20,796 nt of DNA from Pseudomonadota bacterium (GCA_022567015.1 JADFHR010000013.1:1-20796), one strand, 5' to 3'; positions 1 through 6,335 are shown, numbered from the stretch's first letter. The notes: a model not told the origin generated them from the sequence alone. Numbers and translations: made by a program.

Positions 1-150
1 GCCTTGGTAAGCCGCCGTTGCGGTCGCGTATGCGGCCCGTCGGAGGGCGTCGGAAAGTTTTGACGATGCGCCGCATCGCCTGCAACTTTCCTCCTACCCG
101 ACGAGCCGCCTACGCGATCTCTATGAGCCATGATCAGCGCTCCTTGGTAT
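1..150 (+). repeat. Structured palindromic element, copy A (right part only)
   Basis: These 150 bases align without gaps to 19031-19180, with seven substitutions by eye (about 95% identity). Copy A ends at the outer terminal inverted repeat (118-150, closing in CCTTGGTAT). Its left part lies before the window. It contains the arm pair starting GCGTATGCGG (about 26) and ending CCTACGC (about 115), with an inner CGATGC/GCATCG hairpin around 64-78. It is in the same orientation as the full copy at 18918-19180. It carries no coding capacity and looks like a non-autonomous palindromic (MITE-like) repeat. The sequence directly to its right is the middle of a nuclease gene. Confidence 0.9.
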
Positions 151-363
151 AAGCCCCGGGACACGGACACGGACGGGCCCGTGATCGCCGTCTGCTTCGC
201 CGACGGCTTCGACATCGGCCGCAACATGGTGCACACCGGCTGGGCGCTGGCCTACCGCTCCCAATCGACGGCCTACGTCGATACGGAAGAGGCGGCCAGG
301 GAGGCGAAGCGGGGCATGTGGCGGGGCACGTTCGTGGCGCCCTGGGACTGGCGGCGACCGTGA
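151..363 (+). pseudogene. Thermonuclease (SNase-like) C-terminal remnant
   Basis: The reading frame encodes only the last part of a staphylococcal-nuclease-like (SNase/TNase) domain. Recognisable pieces are IAVCFADG, MVHTGWALAY, a conserved E..AR..KRGMW stretch and the family-typical ending FVAPWDWRR. The N-terminal half with the calcium and catalytic aspartates is absent: the frame runs back into the repeat element, whose end at 150 marks the break, and an ATG at 130 lies inside the repeat's terminal arm. Aligning DTDGPVIAVCFADG with the nuclease segment around DKYGRGLAYIYADG puts proline where the catalytic arginine (Arg87 in staphylococcal nuclease) should be. The fragment is therefore probably inactive, although the frame is otherwise open. 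The 5' part may lie on the far side of the repeat, outside the window. Confidence 0.72.
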
Positions 364-395
364 CCGGCGCTCCCGCCGGCCGGCGACGATGCACC

Positions 396-1082
396 ATGGG
401 CGGCACGCTTGCGGTGGCGGGGGTGGCGCTGGCTTTTGTCCTTGCCCTAGGTGCCGCCGCCCGTCCGGCCGCCGCCGCGCCCGCGTGCGCCGCCGATGCG
501 GGCGCCGTCCAGGTGAGCGTGCGCGCCGAGCCCGGCCGGGTCAGCGTGCGCAACGGCCACGGCGGCAGGGACCTGCAACGCCTTCAACGAAAGTACGGCG
601 GTGCCCGCGGGGCCCCGGGCTGGCACCTGCTCGGCCTTACCGTGGCCGAGTTCCGGCTCGACATGCGCACCACGGTCACGGTGCGGCCCTTTCGCGGCGA
701 CTGGTATTGCGTCCGGGCGGCGACGGTGGACGTGACCGTGGGCTATCCCGATTTCGTCGTCTATGTCGATCGCAAGTACCGCCCGGACACCTGCGAACAC
801 CGCGCCGTCGTCGATCACGAACAGGCCCACATCGCCATCTACCGCAGCATCCTGGCGCGTTTCGCGCCCTGGGTGCGCGACCGCCTGGTGGACGCGGTGC
901 GCCGCCTCGGCCCGGTCGTCGTGGCCTCGCGGGCCCAGGCCGCCACCCTGGTCCAGGACCGCCTGTCGGAGAAGATCACCCCCATCCTCGACAAGTTGCA
1001 CCAGGCCACGGAGGCGGCCAACGACAGGATCGACACCCGCGACATCTACCGCACCATCACCGGCCAGTGCCGGAACTGGTAG
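396..1082 (+). CDS. Secreted DUF922-type zinc-dependent protease
   Basis: A predicted exported protein of 228 residues. I chose the ATG at 396 because it opens directly onto a signal peptide: a hydrophobic stretch of about 20 residues followed by an Ala-rich cleavage region near residues 25-32. The open frame extends back to 318 but that part reads as non-signal sequence overlapping the nuclease remnant. The zincin motif HEQAH is at residues 141-145, preceded by YPDFVVYVDRKY and CEHRAVVD. This layout fits the DUF922 family of predicted secreted Zn-dependent proteases. The C-terminal third is helical, ends in CRNW, and has Cys residues that could form disulfides in the periplasm. The third metal ligand was not identified. 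The substrate is unknown. It starts 33 bp after the nuclease remnant and converges on the acidic-repeat gene. Confidence 0.68.
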   Translation: MGGTLAVAGVALAFVLALGAAARPAAAAPACAADAGAVQVSVRAEPGRVSVRNGHGGRDLQRLQRKYGGARGAPGWHLLGLTVAEFRLDMRTTVTVRPFRGDWYCVRAATVDVTVGYPDFVVYVDRKYRPDTCEHRAVVDHEQAHIAIYRSILARFAPWVRDRLVDAVRRLGPVVVASRAQAATLVQDRLSEKITPILDKLHQATEAANDRIDTRDIYRTITGQCRNW

Positions 1083-1161
1083 GCGCGGATCATTGCGCCT
1101 TGGCGCCGGCGGGCGCCGGAACCGGCGGCGACGCGGGCCAGCGGGCGCGGGCTTTCCTGCC

Positions 1162-1938
1162 TTACTCCGCCGTCGTCTCTTCCAGAAGCTCGTCGATCAG
1201 CTCGGCTTCAATGGCCGCCGCGTTGTCAACGATCACGGCCGCCGCGAGAGATTCGGTCGCTCCGGCGGCGACCACGGTTTCGCCGTCCGCAGCGGGTTCA
1301 TCGCCGGCGACCACGGTCTCGCCTTCCGCAGCGGGCTCATCGCCGGCGGCCACGGTCTCGCCTTCCGCAGCGGGCTCATCGCCGGCGGCCACGGTCTCGC
1401 CTTCCGCAGCGGGCTCATCGCCGGCGGCCACGGTCTCGCCTTCCGCAGCGGGCTCATCGCCGGCGGCGATCTCCGGCTCGTCCGCCACAACTTCCGGCTC
1501 GTCCGGCAGGGCGGCGCCGGGCTCGGTGGCACCGTCCGGCGTCGTTTCCCCAGCCGCCGTCTCGTCGGTTGTCGCTCCCGGCCCGGGCTCGCCCTCGCCG
1601 GACCCTGCCGGCTCAGTGAACTCGCCGCGGGCGATCTGCGAAACCAGTTGGCCGAACGGACCCTGGCCGAGCACCGAATAGGCCGAATAGGTCTCCATTG
1701 CCGCCCTCGCTCGATGGGCGGGGGAGTAGGCCGAGTTGCCCGGCCTCCCGTCGGTCGCGGCCGGCGCGACGTGCCGCTGCGCGTCCTCGCTCAGTTGGAT
1801 CGACACCGCCGGATTGGTGTCTTCCGACCGTGCGGCGCCATGGGTTGTCTTTGTCGGGGGCTCGCTCCCTCCTTGAAAGCGGTCGTCCGCCCGGGGACCG
1901 CCATGGATGGGTGAAATAGGCACATGCGTGACCTTCAT
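1162..1938 (-). CDS. Acidic tandem-repeat protein, unknown function, sigma-54 promoter
   Basis: A 258-residue protein with no family I recognise. The ATG at 1938 is preceded by GAGG at suitable spacing; an in-frame ATG four codons upstream (1950) is the alternative. The open frame runs back to 2574 but would then lie antisense to arfB, so the long form is rejected. The N-terminal 100 residues are polar and contain AVSIQLSEDAQRHVA, a phrase resembling short Ser/Ala-rich motifs in some alphaproteobacterial flagella-associated proteins (a weak resemblance only), then METYSAYSVLGQGPFGQL. The second half is very acidic: five 13-residue repeats of the form AAGDEPAAEGETV, then a hydrophobic-acidic helix ending ELIDELLEETTAE. 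No signal peptide or membrane segment is visible. The promoter region has a sigma-54 site and an IHF consensus. Confidence 0.65.
   Translation of the reverse strand: MKVTHVPISPIHGGPRADDRFQGGSEPPTKTTHGAARSEDTNPAVSIQLSEDAQRHVAPAATDGRPGNSAYSPAHRARAAMETYSAYSVLGQGPFGQLVSQIARGEFTEPAGSGEGEPGPGATTDETAAGETTPDGATEPGAALPDEPEVVADEPEIAAGDEPAAEGETVAAGDEPAAEGETVAAGDEPAAEGETVAAGDEPAAEGETVVAGDEPAADGETVVAAGATESLAAAVIVDNAAAIEAELIDELLEETTAE
1270..1464 (-). repeat. Five 39-bp in-frame tandem repeats
   Basis: Five head-to-tail 39-bp units at 1270-1308, 1309-1347, 1348-1386, 1387-1425 and 1426-1464. The last three are identical base for base. Unit 2 differs from them at one position, and unit 1, the end nearest the stop codon, carries more changes. 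Each unit encodes 13 residues (AAGDEPAAEGETV and variants), so copy-number change keeps the frame. The identity of neighbouring units suggests recent expansion. Confidence 0.95.
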
Positions 1939-1976
1939 ATCAAACCTCATGCGGTAGCCTGGTCCCGCACCCACGC

Positions 1977-1992
1977 TGCAATACCCGTACCA
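1977..1992 (-). promoter_or_regulatory. Sigma-54 (RpoN) promoter, -24/-12 elements
   Basis: Read on the minus strand the site is TGGTACGGGTATTGCA. Against the sigma-54 consensus TGGCACG-N4-TTGCW it differs at one position (C to T in the -24 box) and has the required ten bases between GG and GC. A start point about 12 bases downstream (near 1966) would leave a leader of about 28 bases containing the GAGG ribosome site for the ATG at 1938. Confidence 0.72.
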
Positions 1993-2007
1993 AGACTTCT
2001 CGGAAGA

Positions 2008-2020
2008 TAACCCATTGATA
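2008..2020 (-). promoter_or_regulatory. IHF binding-site consensus
   Basis: On the minus strand TATCAATGGGTTA matches the IHF consensus WATCAANNNNTTR exactly. It is centred about 48 bases upstream of the predicted sigma-54 start point, where IHF commonly bends DNA to bring an enhancer-bound activator to the polymerase. It sits in a locally AT-rich tract (about 2003-2038) that stands out from the GC-rich surroundings. Confidence 0.6.
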
Positions 2021-2102
2021 TATGACGATATTATTTTCCGCGTCGGCGCCTGCCGGCGTCCGGGGGCGGGGCCGGAACATTGGTGCCGGTCGCCGGCATA
2101 AA

Positions 2103-2118
2103 TTGCCCACCGGGGCAA
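2103..2118. promoter_or_regulatory. Inverted repeat, candidate enhancer site
   Basis: TTGCCC-ACCG-GGGCAA is a perfect six-base inverted repeat centred about 145 bases upstream of the predicted sigma-54 start of the acidic-repeat gene. That is a usual distance for a bacterial enhancer-binding protein. It is also about 70 bases upstream of the divergent arfB start, so it could act on arfB or be a chance palindrome. The sequence does not match an enhancer-protein motif I can name. Confidence 0.3.
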
Positions 2119-2179
2119 CGGCACGGCCGGGTCAACGCCGGGGCTGACTTTTTCCGCGCTTCCCGGCCACAATGGGGGC

Positions 2180-2608
2180 ATGATCCCCGTCACGCCGGAA
2201 ATCGCCATCGACGAAAGCGCCATCGAGGAGCGCTTCATCCGCGCCTCGGGCCCGGGCGGGCAGAACGTCAACAAGGTGGCGACGGCGGTGCAGCTGCGCT
2301 TCGACGTGGCCAACGCCGCCTCCCTTCCCGGCGACGTGCGCGCCCGCCTGATCCGCCTGGCCGGCCGGCGGATGACCACGGAAGGCGTCCTCGTCATCGA
2401 GGCCAGAAGGTTCCGCACCCGGGAACGGAACCGCGCCGACGCCCTGACCCGGCTGACAACCCTCATCCAGAGGGCCGCCGAGCCCCCCAAGCCGCGCCGC
2501 AGGACGCGCCTGCCGCGGGCGTCGAAAAGGCGCCGCCTGGAGACCAAGCGCCGCCGGGGCACCGTCAAGCGCACCCGCGCCGTCGTCCCTGAGTCGGAGA
2601 TGGACTAG
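2180..2608 (+). CDS. arfB: Alternative ribosome-rescue peptidyl-tRNA hydrolase ArfB (YaeJ)
   Basis: A 142-residue, codon-independent member of the class I release-factor family. It hydrolyses peptidyl-tRNA on ribosomes stalled without a stop codon, acting in the cytoplasm. The catalytic GGQ is at residues 26-28 in the family-typical context ASGPGGQNVNKVATAVQLRF. It lacks the stop-codon-recognition domain of RF1/RF2, which is normal for ArfB. The C-terminal tail (about residues 105-135) is packed with Arg and Lys (RASKRRRLETKRRRGTVKR), the part that inserts into the empty mRNA channel in characterised ArfB. The length is standard. The ATG is preceded by a GGGGG stretch. The gene diverges from the acidic-repeat gene, and the accessory island begins just after it. 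Confidence 0.95.
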   Translation: MIPVTPEIAIDESAIEERFIRASGPGGQNVNKVATAVQLRFDVANAASLPGDVRARLIRLAGRRMTTEGVLVIEARRFRTRERNRADALTRLTTLIQRAAEPPKPRRRTRLPRASKRRRLETKRRRGTVKRTRAVVPESEMD

Positions 2609-2735
2609 GGGGTGTACTCTTAGAAGGGTGTCGCGGTCGGGATTCGGGCTTGCTAGCCGAAGTGCGCTGATGAGGCGGAGCGGGCATAGATAAGGCTGAC
2701 GACAGACAAGAGTTTCGTCTTCCTGAAAATGTGCG

Positions 2736-3587
2736 TTATCGGCGATTGGCTAACGACGTGATTAGCGCCTGCGAGCGCCCCGCGGTCGTGGTGCTTTGTT
2801 TAAAGATAGCCGCGTTAATCCCTCGGACGTGGCGATCCTCATTAATCGGTACCAGTTTTTCCCTGTTACGCGATAGAGCCGGTGTAACAGCGACATCGGA
2901 GGCGATTGGAAGCCATGCCTCAACGCTAGGGTCTGCAAGGTGCGTGCGTCCTGGCTGTGTTAACTTTACGATCGGAAGACTTCCGATCACGAAGCTCTTA
3001 TTGGGCTTGGGAATGATCACGACACCTAAACCCTTCTGACCGAGAACGTCCTGCACCTCTTGCCCGGGATCGGCCACGGCATCCACTTTAGCGTTCTGCT
3101 TAATCCTCGCCAGCACGTCTCGGTCTTGCATGCTCTGGCGCTCTTCGTCAGTAAGTGGCCGGATAGTGGTTTCAAACTCCGCTAATGCCTCTTGGATAAC
3201 GTTCTCGAAATCACCGAAGACACTGGTCTTTTCATGTAAATCGGGAGCGCGCTTCCACTGGTAGTAAAAAAATTGATCCCACGTCGCCTTTTCGTCAGCA
3301 GTCAGACCTGGCGTGAGCCCTTTTCGGGCTGCCGTTACGATCTTTTCGATAACTTGGTTGGCCTTGCCCTCCAGCGCGGCAAAGTCGCGTTCAAGGGTAA
3401 CATCTTTGGTCCCCCTTTCGTCATATCGGGTGTAGAGGTGCTTTTCGAGGAATAGATTTTTTGGCGTAGAAGTCAATACGCCCTTCTCGGGAACACGCTT
3501 GTCGAAGAAATACAGCTTGCCTCGCGCATTGGTGAACCGCCTCAGCAGCATTTGCGGCACGTAGTGATGGCGCTTGGGAACACTCAT
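2736..3587 (-). CDS. DUF4238 domain protein
   Basis: A 283-residue cytoplasmic protein. The N terminus PKRHHYVPQMLLRRFTN is the diagnostic HHYVPxxxLxxF signature of DUF4238, followed by the usual LYFFDK segment. Aromatic and basic residues dominate the first 100 positions (for example FFYYQWKRAPDL), and a C-terminal part contains FVIGSLPIVKL and REKLVPINE. No biochemical function is established for the family to my knowledge. The ATG at 3587 has AAGGG about 12 bases upstream. Its GC content is visibly lower than that of arfB, and it is the first gene of the accessory island, read toward arfB. It may be a recent arrival. A defence role is possible from the HEPN neighbour but is not shown by its own sequence. 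Confidence 0.82.
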   Translation of the reverse strand: MSVPKRHHYVPQMLLRRFTNARGKLYFFDKRVPEKGVLTSTPKNLFLEKHLYTRYDERGTKDVTLERDFAALEGKANQVIEKIVTAARKGLTPGLTADEKATWDQFFYYQWKRAPDLHEKTSVFGDFENVIQEALAEFETTIRPLTDEERQSMQDRDVLARIKQNAKVDAVADPGQEVQDVLGQKGLGVVIIPKPNKSFVIGSLPIVKLTQPGRTHLADPSVEAWLPIASDVAVTPALSRNREKLVPINEDRHVRGINAAIFKQSTTTAGRSQALITSLANRR

Positions 3588-3680
3588 CAGGCTGACCCTT
3601 CTCAGGGCGAGGGATTATCGCCGCGCGACCACGTCGCGTTTATCGGAGGGTTCGAGCAGGTTCGAGGGACACCGGTTCGA

Positions 3681-3724
3681 GGGACACCTTACTTAAATTC
3701 TCCAAGAGTTAAGTAAAGTGTCCC
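3681..3724. repeat. REP-like inverted repeat (GGGACACCTTACTTAA)
   Basis: GGGACACCTTACTTAA and, after a short spacer, TTAAGTAAAGTGTCCC form an imperfect palindrome. A partial extra GGGACACC lies just before it (about 3666-3673). The repeat ends one base before the stop codon of the minus-strand gene at 3726. Related motifs recur at 4276, 4432, 5726, 6318 and 18051. From general knowledge, such motifs are widespread intergenic repeats often linked to REP-associated tyrosine transposases. No such transposase is in this window. Confidence 0.8.
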
Positions 3725-3725
3725 A

Positions 3726-4142
3726 TTAATTACTAATACCATCAAGCAATCCCCCAAAACCATCGCAGTCTACACCAAGTTGTATCACTACATAGAACGG
3801 ACCCTGTTTTGATCTAATAAAATTTTGAATTTGCTCAGGAACATCCTTCGGGTTTATCTCGGATCCGTAGCCATTCCATCTATATAAACTACCATTGCAA
3901 ACCATTTGAAGCTCAATATTGCCGGCTAAGAAAACAAACATCTCAGAGTTTTTCACCACCGCGTTCCTGATCCACTCTTTCTTGCCAAATATTGGTAATT
4001 TAAAATATCCCTTTTTTAGTTTTTCAATTATTTTTGGCACATATGTTCGGCTGTCAAAGCCAATGCGTAAGGTTCCTTCTGTTTCTAAGAGTTTTGATAT
4101 GGCCGCGTGTATTGCCTTCGCTCTCTGCTCTGCGTCGATCAT
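3726..4142 (-). CDS. Small AT-rich protein of unknown function
   Basis: A 138-residue protein I do not recognise. I chose the ATG at 4142 because GGGA lies a few bases upstream; a GTG at 4154 in the same frame would add four residues. The sequence is well formed for a small alpha/beta cytoplasmic protein: an N-terminal helix (AEQRAKAIHAAISKLLETEG), then RIGFDSRTYVPKIIEKLKKG, strand-like FVFLAGNIELQMVC, and a C-terminal FYVVIQLGVDCDGFGGLLDG. There is no signal peptide, membrane segment or obvious catalytic motif. It is far more AT-rich than the flanking backbone. REP-like motifs lie on both sides (3681-3724 and 4276-4304), so it could have been brought in as a unit. Confidence 0.55.
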   Translation of the reverse strand: MIDAEQRAKAIHAAISKLLETEGTLRIGFDSRTYVPKIIEKLKKGYFKLPIFGKKEWIRNAVVKNSEMFVFLAGNIELQMVCNGSLYRWNGYGSEINPKDVPEQIQNFIRSKQGPFYVVIQLGVDCDGFGGLLDGISN

Positions 4143-4275
4143 CGGATTTCCCACTTATACCGCACCAACAAGGGCTGGAAACACCAGCGTAATGGCAACA
4201 TGATATACGCTGACATTTCCCGGATAACCTCCAAATTTGTGGAAATTGTACCTACAGTCCATCGTCAACAATTAA

Positions 4276-4304
4276 TGGGACACCTTACTTAATTGCCCCC
4301 CAAT
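4276..4304 (+). repeat. REP-like motif, single arm
   Basis: TGGGACACCTTACTTAATTG followed by CCCCCCAAT matches one arm of the repeat at 3681-3724. No second arm lies next to it. Confidence 0.7.
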
Positions 4305-4387
4305 ATTCATAGTCCATCCGTGGCAAATGGTCACACGCCTTTCAAGCGAAAGATCAATGGCGTGGGACGGTGAACGGTCTCCATCGG

Positions 4388-4407
4388 ACACGGATGGACA
4401 CGGATGA
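4388..4407 (+). repeat. Two ACACGGATGR 10-bp repeats
   Basis: ACACGGATGG and ACACGGATGA are adjacent, followed by AAATCCGT, which pairs with them as a small hairpin. The same 10-bp unit recurs as an inverted pair of triple repeats at 17911-18033. Confidence 0.75.
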
Positions 4408-4431
4408 AAATCCGTCTCATGGAGAGTTTTG

Positions 4432-4494
4432 GAGACGTTACTTAATTCCCGGAATTAAGTAAGGTGTCCCTTTAATTCCTGTCCCTTTAATTCC
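4432..4494. repeat. REP-like perfect palindrome plus 15-bp tandem repeat
   Basis: TTACTTAATTCC (4438-4449), one central base, then GGAATTAAGTAA (4451-4462) is a perfect 12-bp inverted repeat. It runs into GGTGTCCC. The 15-base unit TGTCCCTTTAATTCC is then present twice in tandem (4465-4479 and 4480-4494). It belongs to the same motif family as 3681-3724. Confidence 0.85.
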
Positions 4495-4575
4495 AGTGGA
4501 TCACCTGCGCCGCTGACCACTGTGACGCCCGAACAGAACATTCGTGCGGTGCTGTGCGTCGGTGGTTGCGGGACC

Positions 4576-5385
4576 CTATTGCGGCAGCACCTTCTCCGCA
4601 CCGTCTAGCAATTTTGCAAGCAGGCTTACGAAGGCTATGAACTCCAGCGCACGTTCGGGGTCATCTTGGATGAGATTGTGGGCGCGCGGGTTGCGTAGCC
4701 CAGCGACCGCCCCAGAGAACATCATCATGTAGCCCTTCTGCTCACTCTTGTCTGACGGGTCCGCCATCGCGTTGAACCGCAGTACGGGCTTCTCGGGCCC
4801 AAAGACCCTTTCCATCAACTTGGAACCGTCGAGGTCCTCCACTCCGCTGCGGAGCCGGACCAGCGCGTTCAGGGCCTTCACCGCATCCTCTATCGCGTTG
4901 GCGTAGTGCCCGCCGCGGTAAAGCGCGTTTGCCACCCGGTCGATCTCCGAGTGCAGCTCCAGGCCCTGGTAAGCTTGGAGCGCTTGGCCCCCCGGCGTCT
5001 CGCCCATGTCCTCTAGTTGTTCGCGCAAGACTTCCAGGGCAGTCTCTACCTTGGCGATCGCTTCACTTAAGGCCTCTGCGTAGTACCTTGCCTTCTGGGG
5101 TTCGGAATATTCTTGACCCATGACCATGGGCACGGAGAACCAAAAATCGACGACCCGGTGACGATTGTAGTCGAGCGTGTCCGCACCGAATATCCCGACC
5201 AATGTGCTATCCAACTTCCGGTGGAGACCGTCCAATCTAGAAGTTAAGCCCGGTTCGACGTTGCCAAAATCCACTTCCTTGAGTTCGCGTAGGCGGCGCT
5301 CCAATTTGGGGATCGCTGCCTTGATCTCCTGCGCTGACAGGGTCGCGGGCTGCGGTTCAGGCGCGGGGGTTCGTCTCTTGGCCAT
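4576..5385 (-). CDS. TIGR02391-type protein with HEPN RNase motif
   Basis: A 269-residue cytoplasmic protein whose C-terminal 120 residues match the TIGR02391 (Ymh-type) family: helical ELHSEIDRVANALYRGGHYANAIEDAVKALN, then a conserved FSGAVAGLRNPRAHNLIQDD and a closing helix ALEFIAFVSLLAKLLDGAE. Residues 231-236 (RNPRAH) give the R-x4-H signature of HEPN domains, many of which are toxin or anti-phage ribonucleases. The first 140 residues are a separate helical domain, with coiled-coil-like KLERRLRELKEV and SEAIAKVETALEVLREQLEDM. The ATG at 5385 has no strong ribosome site. No antitoxin or partner gene of the MNT/HEPN type is adjacent. RNase activity and a defence role are inferences from the motif and the island setting. 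The family assignment is fairly secure. Confidence 0.8.
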   Translation of the reverse strand: MAKRRTPAPEPQPATLSAQEIKAAIPKLERRLRELKEVDFGNVEPGLTSRLDGLHRKLDSTLVGIFGADTLDYNRHRVVDFWFSVPMVMGQEYSEPQKARYYAEALSEAIAKVETALEVLREQLEDMGETPGGQALQAYQGLELHSEIDRVANALYRGGHYANAIEDAVKALNALVRLRSGVEDLDGSKLMERVFGPEKPVLRFNAMADPSDKSEQKGYMMMFSGAVAGLRNPRAHNLIQDDPERALEFIAFVSLLAKLLDGAEKVLPQ

Positions 5386-5450
5386 CGGTCAATGTTAGTC
5401 CCTGGTCGCCAAGTTGCCAACGAGGTATCTGGACGTGATCGCGCAAAGCA

Positions 5451-5720
5451 TCACTTGAAGCGGAGGCGAAGGTCGCCGTCAACCTGCGGCAGCGGCTTTT
5501 GCAGCAGATCTTCATCACTCGATAGGCCTGCCGGTTGGAGGCCGACAGGCCCTGGCAGCTACAGATCACGGCGATGAGTTTGTAGCCCCACCAGCGGAAG
5601 CGCTCGGCCGTCCCCTTGACTGCCTCGACAACAGCGGCCGGCAGAGACAACGCTCGGGGCCCCGGCCGCTTGCGCTTGCCGATCGGCTTGGCCCGTCGAT
5701 ACCAGCACGACGACGTGCTT
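5451..5720 (-). pseudogene. IS3-family transposase (OrfB) remnant, frameshifted
   Basis: On the minus strand an open stretch reads WYRRAKPIGKRKRPGPRAL, then ERFRWWGYKLIAVICSCQG, then SASNRQAYRVMK. This is the N-terminal region of IS3/IS2-like OrfB integrases before the catalytic DDE domain (compare the family pattern W-G-Y-K-L-I...V-N-R-K-x-x-Y-R-V-M-K). Just after YRVMK the similarity jumps frame, continuing as LLQKPLPQVDGDLRLRFK and then a stop at 5451-5453. The whole DDE catalytic core is missing, as are clear terminal inverted repeats. A 97-residue open frame across this region (5357-5650) is therefore not a real gene. It lies between the HEPN gene and a REP-like motif at 5726. Confidence 0.78.
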
Positions 5721-5725
5721 ATTAA

Positions 5726-5742
5726 GAGGACACCGTACTTAG
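5726..5742 (+). repeat. REP-like motif fragment
   Basis: AGGACACCGTACTTAGA is a degenerate copy of GGGACACCTTACTTAA at the outer edge of the IS3 remnant, between it and the YHS-domain gene. Confidence 0.5.
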
Positions 5743-5785
5743 ATTGATTTTTTCGCCACGGCCGACTCGCCGGCCTTGCGGCGGG

Positions 5786-6256
5786 TCAGTTGCCAAGGAC
5801 CTTCGGCCAGTTGCGCTCGCCCTTGGCGATATTTCCGGGGATGTCCTCGCTCCATTGCGCCCGCACCCCCTTACTATAGTTGAGGTAGAGCCTGCTCCCG
5901 TGGATCGTCCATGCCTTGGGGTCGATGCTGGCGGTATAGCCCTGGCTTACCGCCCAGGCACAGTAGCCGCCGAATTGCGGCGCGTATTTCTGCGGATCGG
6001 CAACGAAGGCGTCACGATTGGCCGCGGTCTTGAAACGCCACTCGGCGCCCTTCCAACGGTGGGTGTAATCGGACGAGCCCTTGACGGCCTTGCCCTCGGC
6101 GAAATAGGCGACCGGGTCCGTGCCCTCGATGGCGACGCTGGCGATGAAGGACGTATTGATCTCCGACTTGGCGAGGGCGTCCGCCGGAATCGCCAACAGT
6201 AGTCCGGCCGCCACGATCAAGCTGCCGACCGTCACGGCGAAGAGGCGTCGCACCAT
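5786..6256 (-). CDS. Exported YHS-domain protein
   Basis: A 156-residue protein with an N-terminal signal peptide or anchor: MVRRLF, then a hydrophobic run to about residue 22 and an ADALAKS cleavage-like region. The mature part is one YHS-type domain. GTDPVAYFAEGKAVKGSSDY is followed by WRFKTAANRDAFVADPQKYAPQFGGYCAWAVSQG, with the single cysteine near residue 99 in GGYCAWAV. YHS domains are linked to metal binding and found in heavy-metal and copper proteins. This secreted subfamily is annotated as YHS domain (seleno)protein in databases, but here the position is an ordinary Cys codon. Function is unproven; a periplasmic metal or redox role is an inference. Its GC content returns to backbone level, so it marks the right edge of the island. 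Confidence 0.85.
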   Translation of the reverse strand: MVRRLFAVTVGSLIVAAGLLLAIPADALAKSEINTSFIASVAIEGTDPVAYFAEGKAVKGSSDYTHRWKGAEWRFKTAANRDAFVADPQKYAPQFGGYCAWAVSQGYTASIDPKAWTIHGSRLYLNYSKGVRAQWSEDIPGNIAKGERNWPKVLGN

Positions 6257-6317
6257 GGTCGTATCCTTTCAATCAGCAATCGTGCTTTCGCCGCCGGTGA
6301 CGGTGTTAATCGGGTTT

Positions 6318-6335
6318 TGGGGACACCTTACCTAC
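6318..6335 (+). repeat. REP-like motif fragment
   Basis: TGGGGACACCTTACCTACC lies between the YHS-domain gene and the end of mmsA. It is a degenerate single arm of the GGGACACCTTACTTAA repeat and ends a few bases before the mmsA stop codon. Confidence 0.55.

Larger units (their letters stand above)
4143..4575. other. Gene-free stretch with repeat clusters
   Basis: No convincing gene in either strand over about 430 bases. It holds two REP-like repeats (4276-4304 and 4432-4494) and a pair of ACACGGAT repeats (4388-4407). The 4155-4275 part is AT-rich and probably includes the promoter of the minus-strand gene ending at 3726, but no clear promoter hexamers could be fixed. Confidence 0.6.

Noticed and set aside
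1270..1464. Regular 39-bp repeats as a CRISPR array
   Set aside because: The units are head to tail with no spacers, and each encodes 13 residues in the frame of a longer protein.
1939..2574. Long N-terminal extension of the acidic-repeat protein
   Set aside because: It would run antisense through arfB and across the sigma-54 promoter, and the extension is Arg-rich low-complexity sequence typical of a shadow frame.
5357..5650. A 97-residue minus-strand protein
   Set aside because: It fuses a frameshifted IS3 OrfB fragment to unrelated sequence and overlaps the start of the HEPN gene.
5743..5785. Intrinsic terminator after the YHS gene (hairpin beside a run of six T)
   Set aside because: The T-run is on the wrong strand and side for the minus-strand transcript, so it would give A residues in the RNA.
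5786..6256. A selenocysteine in the YHS-domain protein
   Set aside because: The frame has no internal TGA, and the key position in GGYCAWAV is a normal cysteine codon.
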